NCBI GenBank assembly: GCA_036804525.1
Contig: DAIRSE010000015.1
Coordinates: 1-51,420, forward strand
Length of the DNA: 51,420 bases
Reading direction: 5' to 3'
Source: JBFLVT01 sp036804525
GTDB lineage: Bacteria > Bacillota > Desulfotomaculia > Desulfotomaculales > JASEER01
The notes beneath the pieces were generated by a model. That model was not told the DNA's origin. It saw only the letters and a program-made list of their open reading frames with translations, and ran no database searches. Each line of letters starts with the position of its first letter. Position 1 is the stretch's first letter. Positions 8,839 through 16,382 of this stretch are shown in pieces. The position numbers and the translations under genes are program-made.

Positions 8839-8939
8839 AAAAAAGGCCAAGGAGCACTTGACCCCCGCTTCTGCGGGACAAAGGCCTCCTTGACCTAAAT
8901 CGTTCACTTGATGCCTTTTTGAGAGCACCTTACGCTCTC
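8839..8939 (-). promoter_or_regulatory. Candidate riboswitch/attenuator leader (copy A)
   Basis: Read on the minus strand the leader of the methyltransferase-ABC operon has a 5' hairpin (GAGAGC/GCTCTC, 8921-8939), a block CATCAAGTGAACGA (8900-8913), then GGTCAAGGAG (8886-8895) that pairs perfectly (one G-U) with CTCCTTGGCC (8845-8854), enclosing a CCCGC-AGAA-GCGGG hairpin, and ends in six Us. This is an intrinsic terminator placed ahead of the ribosome-binding site of the first gene, i.e. attenuation geometry. The same order of elements recurs at 18657-18756 ahead of the FmdE operon, with shared CATC, AGTG, AACGA, GGAGG and CCCGC/GCGGG blocks. Ligand unknown. Confidence 0.7.
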
Positions 8940-9001
8940 TACAGCGTAACTGTCTGTATACCCACTATAGCGGCTTCGGCCGCCATTTTGTGACCCTATT
9001 C

Positions 9002-9047
9002 GCGCTTCGGCCAATAGTTCCTGCTACTTTCGGCCAATAGTTCCTGC
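9002..9047. repeat. Tandem 23-bp direct repeat
   Basis: Two adjacent copies of TTCGGCCAATAGTTCCTGCT(AC) lie at about 9005-9047. They sit upstream of the leader of the minus-strand ABC operon and about 500 bases before the istB remnant. IS21-family elements often carry such short repeats at their ends, so this may be an orphaned IS end; an operator for the ABC operon is the alternative. Confidence 0.6.
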
Positions 9048-9104
9048 TACTTATTAAAGAATTTTCCTTCACCGTGTAGTGCATTATATGGCCGGGCTAG
9101 GAGT

Positions 9105-9300
9105 GATGCAGCTTCTCCTTGACCACCAGCACCGCGCAAGGGGCCTGGCGGGAAATGACTGGGAAACACTACCCATCACAGTTTGCGGAGCTAAAGAACC
9201 ACGGGTGCAGGTCCAGACCCTCTACGGAAGGAACGTCGAGCAGATTGGGTGCCTCATATGCAAAAGCAAGGTCCACGTGTAACATATCTCCTTTTCGGTC
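9105..9300 (-). pseudogene. Universal stress protein (UspA) remnant, minus strand
   Basis: Minus-strand translation gives LHVDLAFAYEAPNLLDVPSV (N-terminal half), and then, across a frameshift, GSVSQ in one frame and VISRQAPCAVLVVKEK in the next, ending at a stop near 9105. GSVSQ plus SRQAPCAVLVVK is the C-terminal signature of UspA proteins. The nucleotide-binding middle (the G-S-R-G region) is deleted and the frame is broken, so it is a dead gene. The 8940-9545 stretch holds no intact coding sequence. Confidence 0.6.
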
Positions 9301-9321
9301 ACGTCGGTTAGACCCTCATCG

Positions 9322-9456
9322 CCACGCCGAGAAAGAAAAGATAGACCTGGTGGTCGTTGGGTCGCGGGGCTTTAGCCGCCCACAGGACTTTGACTTGTGT
9401 GGCAGTTTCGCCCTAATGCAACAGCCTCGAATGTGGTTCGTGTACCTCCCGTAAGG
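9322..9456 (+). pseudogene. Universal stress protein fragment, plus strand
   Basis: Plus-strand reading at 9325-9375 gives AEKEKIDLVVVGSRGFS, the ATP-binding-loop signature of UspA proteins, followed in decayed form by a GS and, in another frame, NVVRVPPV, which resembles the C-terminal strand. It lacks an N-terminal half and start. It points away from the minus-strand UspA remnant next to it, so two usp genes or an inverted duplicate decayed here. Confidence 0.45.
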
Positions 9457-9544
9457 AAAGCGATGGTTCAGGGCTTGGTCGACGGCTTGTAGAAAAATAT
9501 CCGTGGTGCAACAAAGGAGGGATAAGGACAGCTTCCAGAATCTA

Positions 9545-10220
9545 GTTGACGACTTTTCATGACCGAAAATGACGATTTTCTAGTGGCCAAAAGTGCGGAT
9601 TTTCAATTGGCCATCGACACCGAGATTCCCGGTCTTTCTTTCGAGGAACGCCCGGGGATGCTGGTAGACTGGGAAGCCGACCTCCACGAAAACAGAAAGC
9701 TCGCCCACCGGTTGAAAGAGGCCAAGCTCAAACAGCAGGCCTGCGTTTTTTCTCGCTGGCCAACGGCCGGTGGATCAGGGAACATCACAACCTGATCATC
9801 ACCGGGCCGACCGGGGTCGGGAAGACTTTCATCGCCTGCGCCTTGGCCAACAAGGCCTGCCGCTTGGGATTCACGGTGCGCTACTGGCGCACCTCCCGGC
9901 TCCTGCAGGCCACCGCCCGGGCCGACGGCAGCTACGACACCCTGATCCGCAAGCTCCAAAAGACCGATCTCCTACTCCTGGACGACTGGGGACTTTCTCC
10001 GCTCCAGGTGGATGAGGCCCGGGATCTGCTCGACATCCTTGAAGACCGCAACCGACCCGTTCCACGCTGATCACCAGCCAGATGCCGGTGAGCCAATGGC
10101 ACAGCACCCTGGCCGATCCCACTCTCGCTGACGCGATCCTGGACCGGCTGGTGCACAATGCCTACGAACTGGAACTGAGGGGGGAGTCTATGCGCAAATT
10201 AATGGCCAAGCTTGACTGAT
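9545..10220 (+). mobile_element. IS21-family remnant with broken istB (ATPase helper)
   Basis: Segments of an IstB-like ATPase are readable across several frames: LSFEERPGMLVDWEADLHENRKL in part, a deletion after KLKQQAC, then NLIITGPTGVGKTFIACALA (Walker A), DLLLLDDWGLSPLQVDEARD (Walker B), and in a third frame SQMPVSQWHSTLADPTLADA and ILDRLVHNAYELELRGESM. Frameshifts near 9755 and 10060 and the internal deletion disable it. The partner transposase istA is absent. The stretch 9558-9622, with two similar GACCGAAAATGACGATTTTC / GGCCAAAAGTGCGGATTTTC units, looks like the element's terminal repeats. Confidence 0.75.
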
Positions 10221-10344
10221 TCCGGCCACCTGGGTATATTATCCACAACCGGCGTCGCTACGCTCCGACCCCCGGCCGGAAACTCCGGAACAGGTGGCCG
10301 ATTTCACCGGAATGCGCACCTGTCAAGGGGCCACGCCTGGCACC

Positions 10345-10577
10345 CGCGGTTTAGCCTGGGGGCGACGCTGACGCTTGCCGGCAACGGGAGCAATGCGGCG
10401 AACTGGCTGGCCCCGGGGTACGTTGTGGACTATTTGCGTATCCCGTTAACAGGGTTGGCTTTCAACCTTGCCGATATATCCGCGCTGGTGGGGTTCGCGC
10501 TGGCGTGCTCGTTTGCGGTGTCGGGGCGGTATACGAACCGGACTCGAACGACTGACAACCCGAACTACGGAAGGTGA
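10345..10577 (+). pseudogene. LspA-like (signal peptidase II) C-terminal fragment
   Basis: The frame ending at 10577 encodes GNGSNAANWLAPGYVVDYL and, a few residues on, LAFNLADISALVGFAL. Signal peptidase II has GNxxDR then GYVVDF and FNxADxxI; the second catalytic aspartate (FNLAD) is present but the first is replaced by Asn (SNAAN). The N-terminal helices are missing and the frame runs back into the IS21 remnant, so this is best read as the tail of an lspA-like gene cut by the insertion. It abuts the flavin reductase gene. Confidence 0.5.
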
Positions 10578-10581
10578 GAAA

Positions 10582-11076
10582 GTGCAGGGAAAACGCGCAA
10601 TCAGGCTCCTGCCCTGGCCGGTCACTCTGATCGGGGCCTGCCACGAAGGGAAACACAACGTGATGACCGCTTCCTGGGTCTGCCAGGTATCCTTCAGGCC
10701 GCTCCTTGTGATGCTTTCCATTGCGCCGGAGCGGTACACCTACGGGTTGATCGAGAAGAGCGGGGAATTCGTGGTCAGCATTCTGACGGAAGACCAGGCG
10801 GAAGTCGCCGATTTCTGCGGCTCCCGCTCCGGTCGCAATGTGGACAAGATCTCCGCCTTGGGGCTCAAGACGCGGCCCGGCCAGGCAGTTAAGGTCCCCG
10901 TGCTCGAAGACTGCCTGGCCAACATCGAGTGCCGCGTCGTGGCCGCGCACCCGGCGGGGGACCACGTGCTGTTCGTCGGGGAGGTCGTGGGGGGTTCCGT
11001 TGTCCGTCCGGACGTTTCCCCGCTCCTGATGCTGGACTGGAAGCCCGGGAAGTTCAACCCCATCGCTGAGAAGTAG
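10582..11076 (+). CDS. Flavin reductase family (FMN-binding) protein
   Basis: A 164-residue protein starting at GTG 10582, seven bases after GGAAGGTGAG; the frame extends upstream into the LspA-like fragment but without a better site. It opens PWPVTLIGACHEGKHNVMTA and continues VSFRPLLVMLSIAPERYTYGLI, ending in PLLMLDWKPGKFNPI: the split-barrel FMN-binding fold of flavin reductases and flavoredoxins. Proteins of about this length in anaerobes are often called flavoredoxin-like. It would bind FMN and pass electrons to unknown partners. It stands alone between mobile-element debris, with no operon partner visible. Confidence 0.85.
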   Translation: MQGKRAIRLLPWPVTLIGACHEGKHNVMTASWVCQVSFRPLLVMLSIAPERYTYGLIEKSGEFVVSILTEDQAEVADFCGSRSGRNVDKISALGLKTRPGQAVKVPVLEDCLANIECRVVAAHPAGDHVLFVGEVVGGSVVRPDVSPLLMLDWKPGKFNPIAEK

Positions 11077-11215
11077 GTGATGAAAGCGGCGTATGGGCGT
11101 GAAGCAGGCCGACCCCAGGGTCAGGGACTACTTCTCGGACCTGTTTGCCGGAAAGCCGTGTTCCAGCAGAGAACGGCCGGACCGTGCGCCGAGCAAAGGG
11201 CGTATCGTATAGTGG

Positions 11216-11465
11216 GTGCGAAGCCCACTGGGTAAGGTCTAGCCTACCACCCATAGCGAGTCTTGGGGTGTAGGGGGTAACCTCTGCACTTAAGCGTAGA
11301 CAGCGAGATAGCAGGCCATAAGCCGCAAGGCTGAAGGGATTGAGCTTCGAAATCCTCAATGGAAGGCCGATGCTGTGGTCTGAGCAGAAGGCAACACCGC
11401 TGCGGTCGTAATGGCAAGACTGCTGTAGCTTCCCCGAAGTCGTAGACTGTTGTTTTGCACAATAA
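11216..11465 (+). mobile_element. Group II intron 5' fragment (no intron-encoded protein)
   Basis: The sequence begins GTGCG as bacterial group II introns do, and carries the domain I hallmark blocks: AGCGTAGACAGCGAG, GGGATTGAGCTTCGAAATCC, GAGCAGAAGGCAAC and CCCCGAAGTCGTAGA. The reverse transcriptase/maturase gene and the domain V hairpin are not found before the next gene at 11630, so only the 5' part remains. It cannot splice by itself. The 11077-11629 gap holds nothing else recognisable. A related, more decayed fragment lies at 51186-51335. Confidence 0.8.
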
Positions 11466-11629
11466 ACTTCCCGGTGGCTTGCAGACGGTTCGAGTTTTGG
11501 GCCTGGTGACAAGATCGCGGCGATCAATGCGTGTATGATGATGTTAAGAAAGAGTACGGAGGTGGCGAACATTGCCGGGAGGATAGGAGTCGGGCGCTGC
11601 AGAAAACCTCATCCTAAGGAGGAACTTCC

Positions 11630-12418
11630 ATGTTTGCTTTTGACGTTTTCGATATAAGGATGCAGGAAGGCTACCGGGAATTCTCCAGGGGTAGTTATCA
11701 GGAAGCCTGCCGTATATGGAAAGAAGCCTGGTTGATGTTTCTGAACCTGGCGGATGCCGCGGAAATCAAATCAATTGGAGAGTTTGACGACAGATTCGCC
11801 CCAACCCAATTTGTTTTCAACTGGGTGCAGGACTACGAGCAGGCCCTCGGAAATGCGGGAGCCAAGGACAACTCATTCCATCAGGAAAGAATCGAGTATT
11901 GTGAAGAGTTCCTGCGAAGGTTTGAGGATTCCAGCGACATACTGATGGTCCAAAATATGAAACGGGCCATAGGAGAATCATATTTCATCCTTGGTCAGAG
12001 AGACAAGGCGGCAAGCCTTTTTGAGAAATGGCTCGCAGAAGACCCGACCTGGGGATGGGGCTGGATAGGCTGGGCTGATTGCTGGATGTTTCACTCATCA
12101 AAGGATCGGGATGATTTGGAGAAGGCTGCCGCTATACTTCAGAGAGGGCTCCTGGTGGATGATGTCGCCGACAAGGAATACATCTACGAAAGACTTGTAG
12201 ATCTTTACCTTGATATGGGCCTGCCGGAGCAGGCCGACTTGCTTAAAGAGATAATGCATTCCCACAGCAAAATTATGGAAATGAAAAAAAGACACGAAGA
12301 GATAATGGCCGGTATTGCCCGGAAACAAAAGGTGCCGCGAGTGAGCGCGAAAATCGGCCGCAATGAGCCGTGTCCGTGCGGAAGCGGCAAGAAATACAAG
12401 AAGTGCTGCGGCGCGTAA
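11630..12418 (+). CDS. TPR-like protein with C-terminal SEC-C zinc motif
   Basis: A 262-residue soluble protein with ATG at 11630, preceded by AAGGAGG. Residues about 10-210 are helical and TPR-like (YREFSRGSYQEACRIWKEAW, YFILGQRDKAASLFEKWLAE). The C-terminus is a SEC-C motif, GRNEPCPCGSGKKYKKCC, the zinc-binding tail also found on SecA and on many accessory proteins, which mediates contact with SecB-like or ribosomal partners. It stands alone. Function not assigned; the SEC-C tail is unmistakable. Confidence 0.85.
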   Translation: MFAFDVFDIRMQEGYREFSRGSYQEACRIWKEAWLMFLNLADAAEIKSIGEFDDRFAPTQFVFNWVQDYEQALGNAGAKDNSFHQERIEYCEEFLRRFEDSSDILMVQNMKRAIGESYFILGQRDKAASLFEKWLAEDPTWGWGWIGWADCWMFHSSKDRDDLEKAAAILQRGLLVDDVADKEYIYERLVDLYLDMGLPEQADLLKEIMHSHSKIMEMKKRHEEIMAGIARKQKVPRVSAKIGRNEPCPCGSGKKYKKCCGA

Positions 12419-12439
12419 TAGCCATAAGCTTTATGCTAT

Positions 12440-12900
12440 AGGATCAAGTCCTAACGCACATGGCCTGTCGTACCTGCCACGGGAGTCCGGGCAGGAACTC
12501 ACTGACCACCACGACGCGCTGCCAGTCCCATATGTCCTTTATTTCCTTTTTACCCGGAAATGGAATACCCCTTCCACTAGGACTATCGTGGTGGTACCGC
12601 CACTTTCCGGTGCCGCACGATGAGTGGCGATATCCACTCCCGCCGCATAGCCGGAAACAATATTGAGCCCCTTGTGCACAAGCTGCTCGGCGCAATCGCA
12701 CGTCACTGCCAGTCCTCGCTCGCCCTTCGCGCACCACAGAAGCCGACGCCCGACTTTTTCAACAGCCGGTCGTGCCCGGGACAGCCAGGAAGTGCGGTAT
12801 TTTTACGCCCAACCTGGCCTTAAGAAGGGGCGGATAATCCGGATCGTCAGTGGTGATAATCTTTGCTCCCCTAGTCTCGAGTTTGGTCTAAACCTTCTCT
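12440..12900 (-). pseudogene. DprA/Smf-like gene remnant
   Basis: Minus-strand translation gives, in successive frames, LETRGAKIITTDDPDYPPLL, then CGARRASEDW, then EQLVHKGLNIVSGYAAGVDI followed by ATHRAA and GGTTTIVLVEG, then VVVVSEFLPGLPW. These are the Rossmann-fold blocks of DprA (…DPxYPxxL, GxRxAS, VSGxAxGxDxxAHxxAL, GGxTIxVL, SExxPG) in the right order. A stop plus at least two frameshifts show it is dead. The 12419-12898 gap is otherwise empty. It could alternatively be a DprA-like component of a lost accessory island. Confidence 0.65.
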
Positions 12901-14578
12901 ACCGACATGGAGGGCTTAATGGAGGGTTGGGCGGGGTATGGGCGCTGATCAGAGCGCGTGTATAGGGGTGCCGGGGGTCGGCCAGGACGGCGGCGGTTTC
13001 GCCGCATTCCACGATGCGGCCGGCTTGCATGACGGCGATGCGGTCGCTGACTTTGCGCGCCAGGGCGATGTCGTGGGTGATGAGGATGAGCGCCATGCCG
13101 CGCTTCTCCTGCAGGTCAAGCAACAGCTTGATGATCTTCGCCTGGACGCTGGCATCCAGCGCCGAGGTGGGCTCGTCGGCCACCAGCAGCCGCGGCCGTA
13201 CGGTCAGCGCCCGGGCGATGGTCACCCGCTGCGCTTCGCCGCGGCTGAGATGATGGGGGTACTTCGCCAGAAAGTCGTCGTCAGCCGGCAATTGCACGTC
13301 GGCCAGGGCCTGCCGCACCCTTTCGAGCCGCTCTTCAGGGGGCATGTTGTTCAGCAAGTCGAGCGGTTCGCGCACGGCCCGCAGGACGTCGAAGCGGTGG
13401 CTGATGGACTCCATCGGGTCTTGGAAGACCATCTGGACACAACGGTAAAACTCTTTGCTCCGCCGGCGCACCGGCTCTTCCTCCAGGTAGACTTCCCCAC
13501 TGTCGGCCGGTACGAGTCCCATCACCAGGTTGGCGAGGGTTGTTTTCCCCGACCCGCTTTCCCCCACAACGGCCAGAGTCTCTCCGTGCTCCACCGTCAG
13601 GCTCACCCCGTCGACGGCCACGGTATTGCCAAAACGTTTGCGCAGTCCCTCCACCCGCAGAACCGGGATGATCCCCCCGCGATGGCAGGCCAGCCGCCGT
13701 CCGTCCCCGCGGTCGAGCAGCGGGGGCTCGGCCGCCCGGCAGGCTTCCAGCGCCTGAGTGCAACGCGGCGCGAAGACGCAGCCCGCGGACGGCAGGACCG
13801 TCGTCCCGGGCACGCCCTGCAGGTCCTTGGTCGCCGTTATATCCGGAAAGGCGCGCAACAGCCCGCGTGTGTAGGGATGCCGCGGGCGCCCGAGCACGGT
13901 TTCCGCCGGCCCCTCCTCCAAGATACGCCCGCCGTACAGGACGGCCGCGCGTTCACAGACGCGGGCCGTGGAGCCCAGGTCGTGCGTCATGACAATGAGC
14001 GTCCGGTCCCGGCAGACGCGCCGGATCAAGGCCAGGATGTCCTTTTTGGTGGCGGCGTCGAGGGAGGCCGTCGGCTCGTCCATAATCACCAACTGCGGAT
14101 CGCAGATCAGGGCCATGGCGATCATCGCCCGCTGTTTTTCACCCCCGCTCAGGGTATGGGGGAAGGCCCGCTGTTTTTCTGCCGGCAGACGCACCTGGTG
14201 CAGAAGCTCCCGCGCCCGCTCCAGGGCCGCAACCCTGTCCGCCAGCCCGTGCTCCACCAGCGGCTCGGCCACCTGGTCCACGACCCGCAGCGCAGGGTGC
14301 AGGGCGTCCCCCACGGACTGAAACACCAGGGCGATCTGTGTCCACCTGCGCCGCCGCATCTCCTCCGGGGATAGGGCCAGCAGATCCTCCCCCCGCCACC
14401 GTACACGGCCCGCAAGCTTCCCCCGGCTGAGTCCGGCGATGGCCATGCCGATGGACGTCTTGCCCGCGCCCGATTCGCCGATGACCGCCAGCGATTCTCC
14501 TTCCCGAAGGTCGAACGACAGGTCGTGCAGGATGGCGTGTTGCCCGTAGGACAGCGTCAGGTTTCTGATCTCAAGCAT
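12899..14578 (-). CDS. Dual-domain dipeptide/oligopeptide ABC ATPase (DppD-DppF fusion)
   Basis: About 559 residues from ATG 14578 (MLEIRNLTLSYG), eight bases after AGGAGAG; an ATG two codons upstream is too close to that site. The protein is two complete nucleotide-binding domains in tandem. Domain 1: Walker A GESGAGKTS, signature LSGGEKQRAMIAMAL, Walker B LVIMDEPTASLD, then an oligopeptide-type linker with CVFAPRCTQALEAC. Domain 2: Walker A GESGSGKTT, signature LSRGEAQRVTIARAL (note SR for SG), Walker B LLVADEPTSALD, H-loop ITHD. It replaces the two separate ATPases of the other ABC operon. The LSRGE variant may weaken one ATP site. It overlaps the upstream permease gene by eight bases. Confidence 0.9.
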   Translation of the reverse strand: MLEIRNLTLSYGQHAILHDLSFDLREGESLAVIGESGAGKTSIGMAIAGLSRGKLAGRVRWRGEDLLALSPEEMRRRRWTQIALVFQSVGDALHPALRVVDQVAEPLVEHGLADRVAALERARELLHQVRLPAEKQRAFPHTLSGGEKQRAMIAMALICDPQLVIMDEPTASLDAATKKDILALIRRVCRDRTLIVMTHDLGSTARVCERAAVLYGGRILEEGPAETVLGRPRHPYTRGLLRAFPDITATKDLQGVPGTTVLPSAGCVFAPRCTQALEACRAAEPPLLDRGDGRRLACHRGGIIPVLRVEGLRKRFGNTVAVDGVSLTVEHGETLAVVGESGSGKTTLANLVMGLVPADSGEVYLEEEPVRRRSKEFYRCVQMVFQDPMESISHRFDVLRAVREPLDLLNNMPPEERLERVRQALADVQLPADDDFLAKYPHHLSRGEAQRVTIARALTVRPRLLVADEPTSALDASVQAKIIKLLLDLQEKRGMALILITHDIALARKVSDRIAVMQAGRIVECGETAAVLADPRHPYTRALISAHTPPNPPLSPPCR

Positions 14579-15413
14579 GTTCATCTCTCCTGAGCCGCGG
14601 ATCGAGTAACGGTTCCAAAGCACTGCCCAACAGCAGGAAGGAGAACAGCGTCACGGCCAGGGCGATCCCCGGTGGCAACAGCCACCAGGACCAGGCCGGG
14701 GTGTAATAGAACCCCAGCGCCTGGTGGAGCATCATTCCCCAGCTCGGAGCATCCGGGTCGCCTACGCCGAGAAAGGCCAGCCCGGCCTCCAGCAGGACGG
14801 CGCGCTGTGCGGTTTGGATAAAAGCCACCAGGACGACCGGCGCGATGTCGGGCAGGATGTGGCGGAGCAGGAGGTATCGCCGCGAAGCGCCGAAGGTCCG
14901 CGCCGCCAGGACGTGCGCCCGATTTTTGAGGGTAAGCGTCCGGGCGCGGACAACGCGCGCCCCGGTGGCCCAGCCGGTAAACGCCAGCACCAGAACGAGT
15001 CCCGTAAAGCGCAGCGGGACATAAGCCGCCAGGACGATGACGAGGACGACCGTGGGAATGGCCAGCATAGCGTCCGTGAGGCGCATCAGCGCGGTGTCGG
15101 CGAGTCGTCCCCCGAGTGCCGCCGCGGCCCCGATCAGAAAGCTCAAGACGGTCGTCAAACACCCGGCGGCCACGGCCACGGCCAGTGAGCGCCGCGCGCC
15201 GTGCAGAAGCTGGGCCGCGACATCCTGCCCGACATCGTTGGTGCCCAGCCAGTGTGTCGCCGAGGGCGGCTGGAGCACGGCCTGGCTGAAGGCCTCGGGG
15301 GCATGCGGCCACAGAGGGGCCGCCGCTCCGGCGGCAAGTACCGCCAGGAGCAGCCCTGTGCCGAGGCGGCCGGCCGTGGAATGCTTAACAGCGCCCCAGT
15401 AGTCAATGTGCAT
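14571..15413 (-). CDS. ABC transporter permease, DppC/NikC class
   Basis: A 280-residue permease: first membrane helix at about 15-33, the SATHWLGTNDVGQDV segment typical of DppC/NikC proteins, four further helices, and the EAA loop KNRAHVLAARTFGASRRYLL. It overlaps the partner permease gene by 11 bases and the ATPase gene by eight, so expression is coupled along the operon. It forms half of the import channel of the FmdE-linked system. Confidence 0.88.
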   Translation of the reverse strand: MHIDYWGAVKHSTAGRLGTGLLLAVLAAGAAAPLWPHAPEAFSQAVLQPPSATHWLGTNDVGQDVAAQLLHGARRSLAVAVAAGCLTTVLSFLIGAAAALGGRLADTALMRLTDAMLAIPTVVLVIVLAAYVPLRFTGLVLVLAFTGWATGARVVRARTLTLKNRAHVLAARTFGASRRYLLLRHILPDIAPVVLVAFIQTAQRAVLLEAGLAFLGVGDPDAPSWGMMLHQALGFYYTPAWSWWLLPPGIALAVTLFSFLLLGSALEPLLDPRLRRDEHA

Positions 15414-16368
15414 GGCCGGCCCTCGGATCGACCCGCACCAGGATACAGTCGGCCAGGGCGTTGGCCGCCAGTACCGAGACGGTAATTAATAGGAAGAGCC
15501 CCTGGAGCAGAGGGTAGTCGCGCATCGTCAGGGCGTTGTGCAGCAAACCGCCGATGCCGGGGTATGAGAACACGACCTCGACGAAGACGGCCCCCGTAAA
15601 GAGCTGCCCGAAGCGCACCCCCAGGCGCGCGGTGACCGGGCTCAGGGCGGCGCGGCCGGCGTGGCGGTAGCGCACCACCCGGTCGCGCAGGCCCTTGGCC
15701 CGGGCCGTCAGGACAAACCGCTCACCCAGGACGGTCACCATACTGCCGCGGGTCAGGAGAAAGACCGCCGTAAGGTTGGTTAGCGTCAGCACCGCCAGCG
15801 GCAGGGCCAGGTGGCGGGCCACATCCAGGGCCAGAGCCCAACCGGTGTAGCCGGCGTAGGGCGTCATCGCCCCGGCCAGCGGAAACCAGTTCAGCAGCAC
15901 CCCGAAGAGCAGCAGGAAGAGGATACCCAGGAAAAAATCAGGAAAACCGTTCACCAGACCGATCAGCCATAAAAGGCCATGCCCCGTCGTCCCGTTCCGC
16001 CGCCAGCCGGATTCGATCCCGAGCCATATCGCCAGGAGTGACGACAGCACGAAGGCGCTCCCGGCCAGCAAAAGCGTCCAGGGCAAGGCCCCGCCGATGA
16101 CCTCGGGCACCGGGCAGCCGAAGTAATAGGACCGTCCCAGATCCCCCTGCGCCAGCCGCTCGAGGTAAACCAAAATCTGTTCCGCCAGGGGGCGATCCAG
16201 TCCGTAACGCCGCTCAAGCTCCGCATAGGCCTCCGGGCTCATCTCGGTCAGCATTTCCCCGCCGTAAATGGCCTGCAGCGGATCCCCCGGCATCAGCCGG
16301 GGGAGGGCAAAACTGAAGGCCAGTATCAGGATCAGGGCCACGGGATAGCTCAGCCAGCGGCCGCGCAC
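15403..16368 (-). CDS. ABC transporter permease, DppB/NikB class
   Basis: A 321-residue permease starting at GTG 16368 with GAGGTGA about ten bases upstream. It has the class-typical N-terminal helix, PRLMPGDPLQAIYGGE extracellular segment, LERRYGLDRPLAEQILVYLE, and the EAA loop GERFVLTARAKGLRDRVV. It lies 14 bases downstream of the binding-protein gene. Forms a heterodimer with the overlapping DppC-class permease. Sequence relation to the permease at 4837-5784 is only at family level. Confidence 0.88.
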   Translation of the reverse strand: MRGRWLSYPVALILILAFSFALPRLMPGDPLQAIYGGEMLTEMSPEAYAELERRYGLDRPLAEQILVYLERLAQGDLGRSYYFGCPVPEVIGGALPWTLLLAGSAFVLSSLLAIWLGIESGWRRNGTTGHGLLWLIGLVNGFPDFFLGILFLLLFGVLLNWFPLAGAMTPYAGYTGWALALDVARHLALPLAVLTLTNLTAVFLLTRGSMVTVLGERFVLTARAKGLRDRVVRYRHAGRAALSPVTARLGVRFGQLFTGAVFVEVVFSYPGIGGLLHNALTMRDYPLLQGLFLLITVSVLAANALADCILVRVDPRAGHAH

Positions 16369-16382
16369 AGCCGTCGGTCACC

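Noticed and set aside
8839..8939. Assigning the shared leader to the NiCo or Moco riboswitch
   Set aside because: The gene context would fit, but the conserved bases of those classes could not be placed with confidence by eye, so no family name is given.
11054..11572. Minus-strand frame of 172 codons
   Set aside because: It covers structured group II intron sequence; intron RNA explains the conservation better.
12938..14374. Plus-strand frame of 478 codons
   Set aside because: Lies opposite the fused ABC ATPase with intact Walker and signature motifs; product is repetitive and histidine/glutamine rich without a family.
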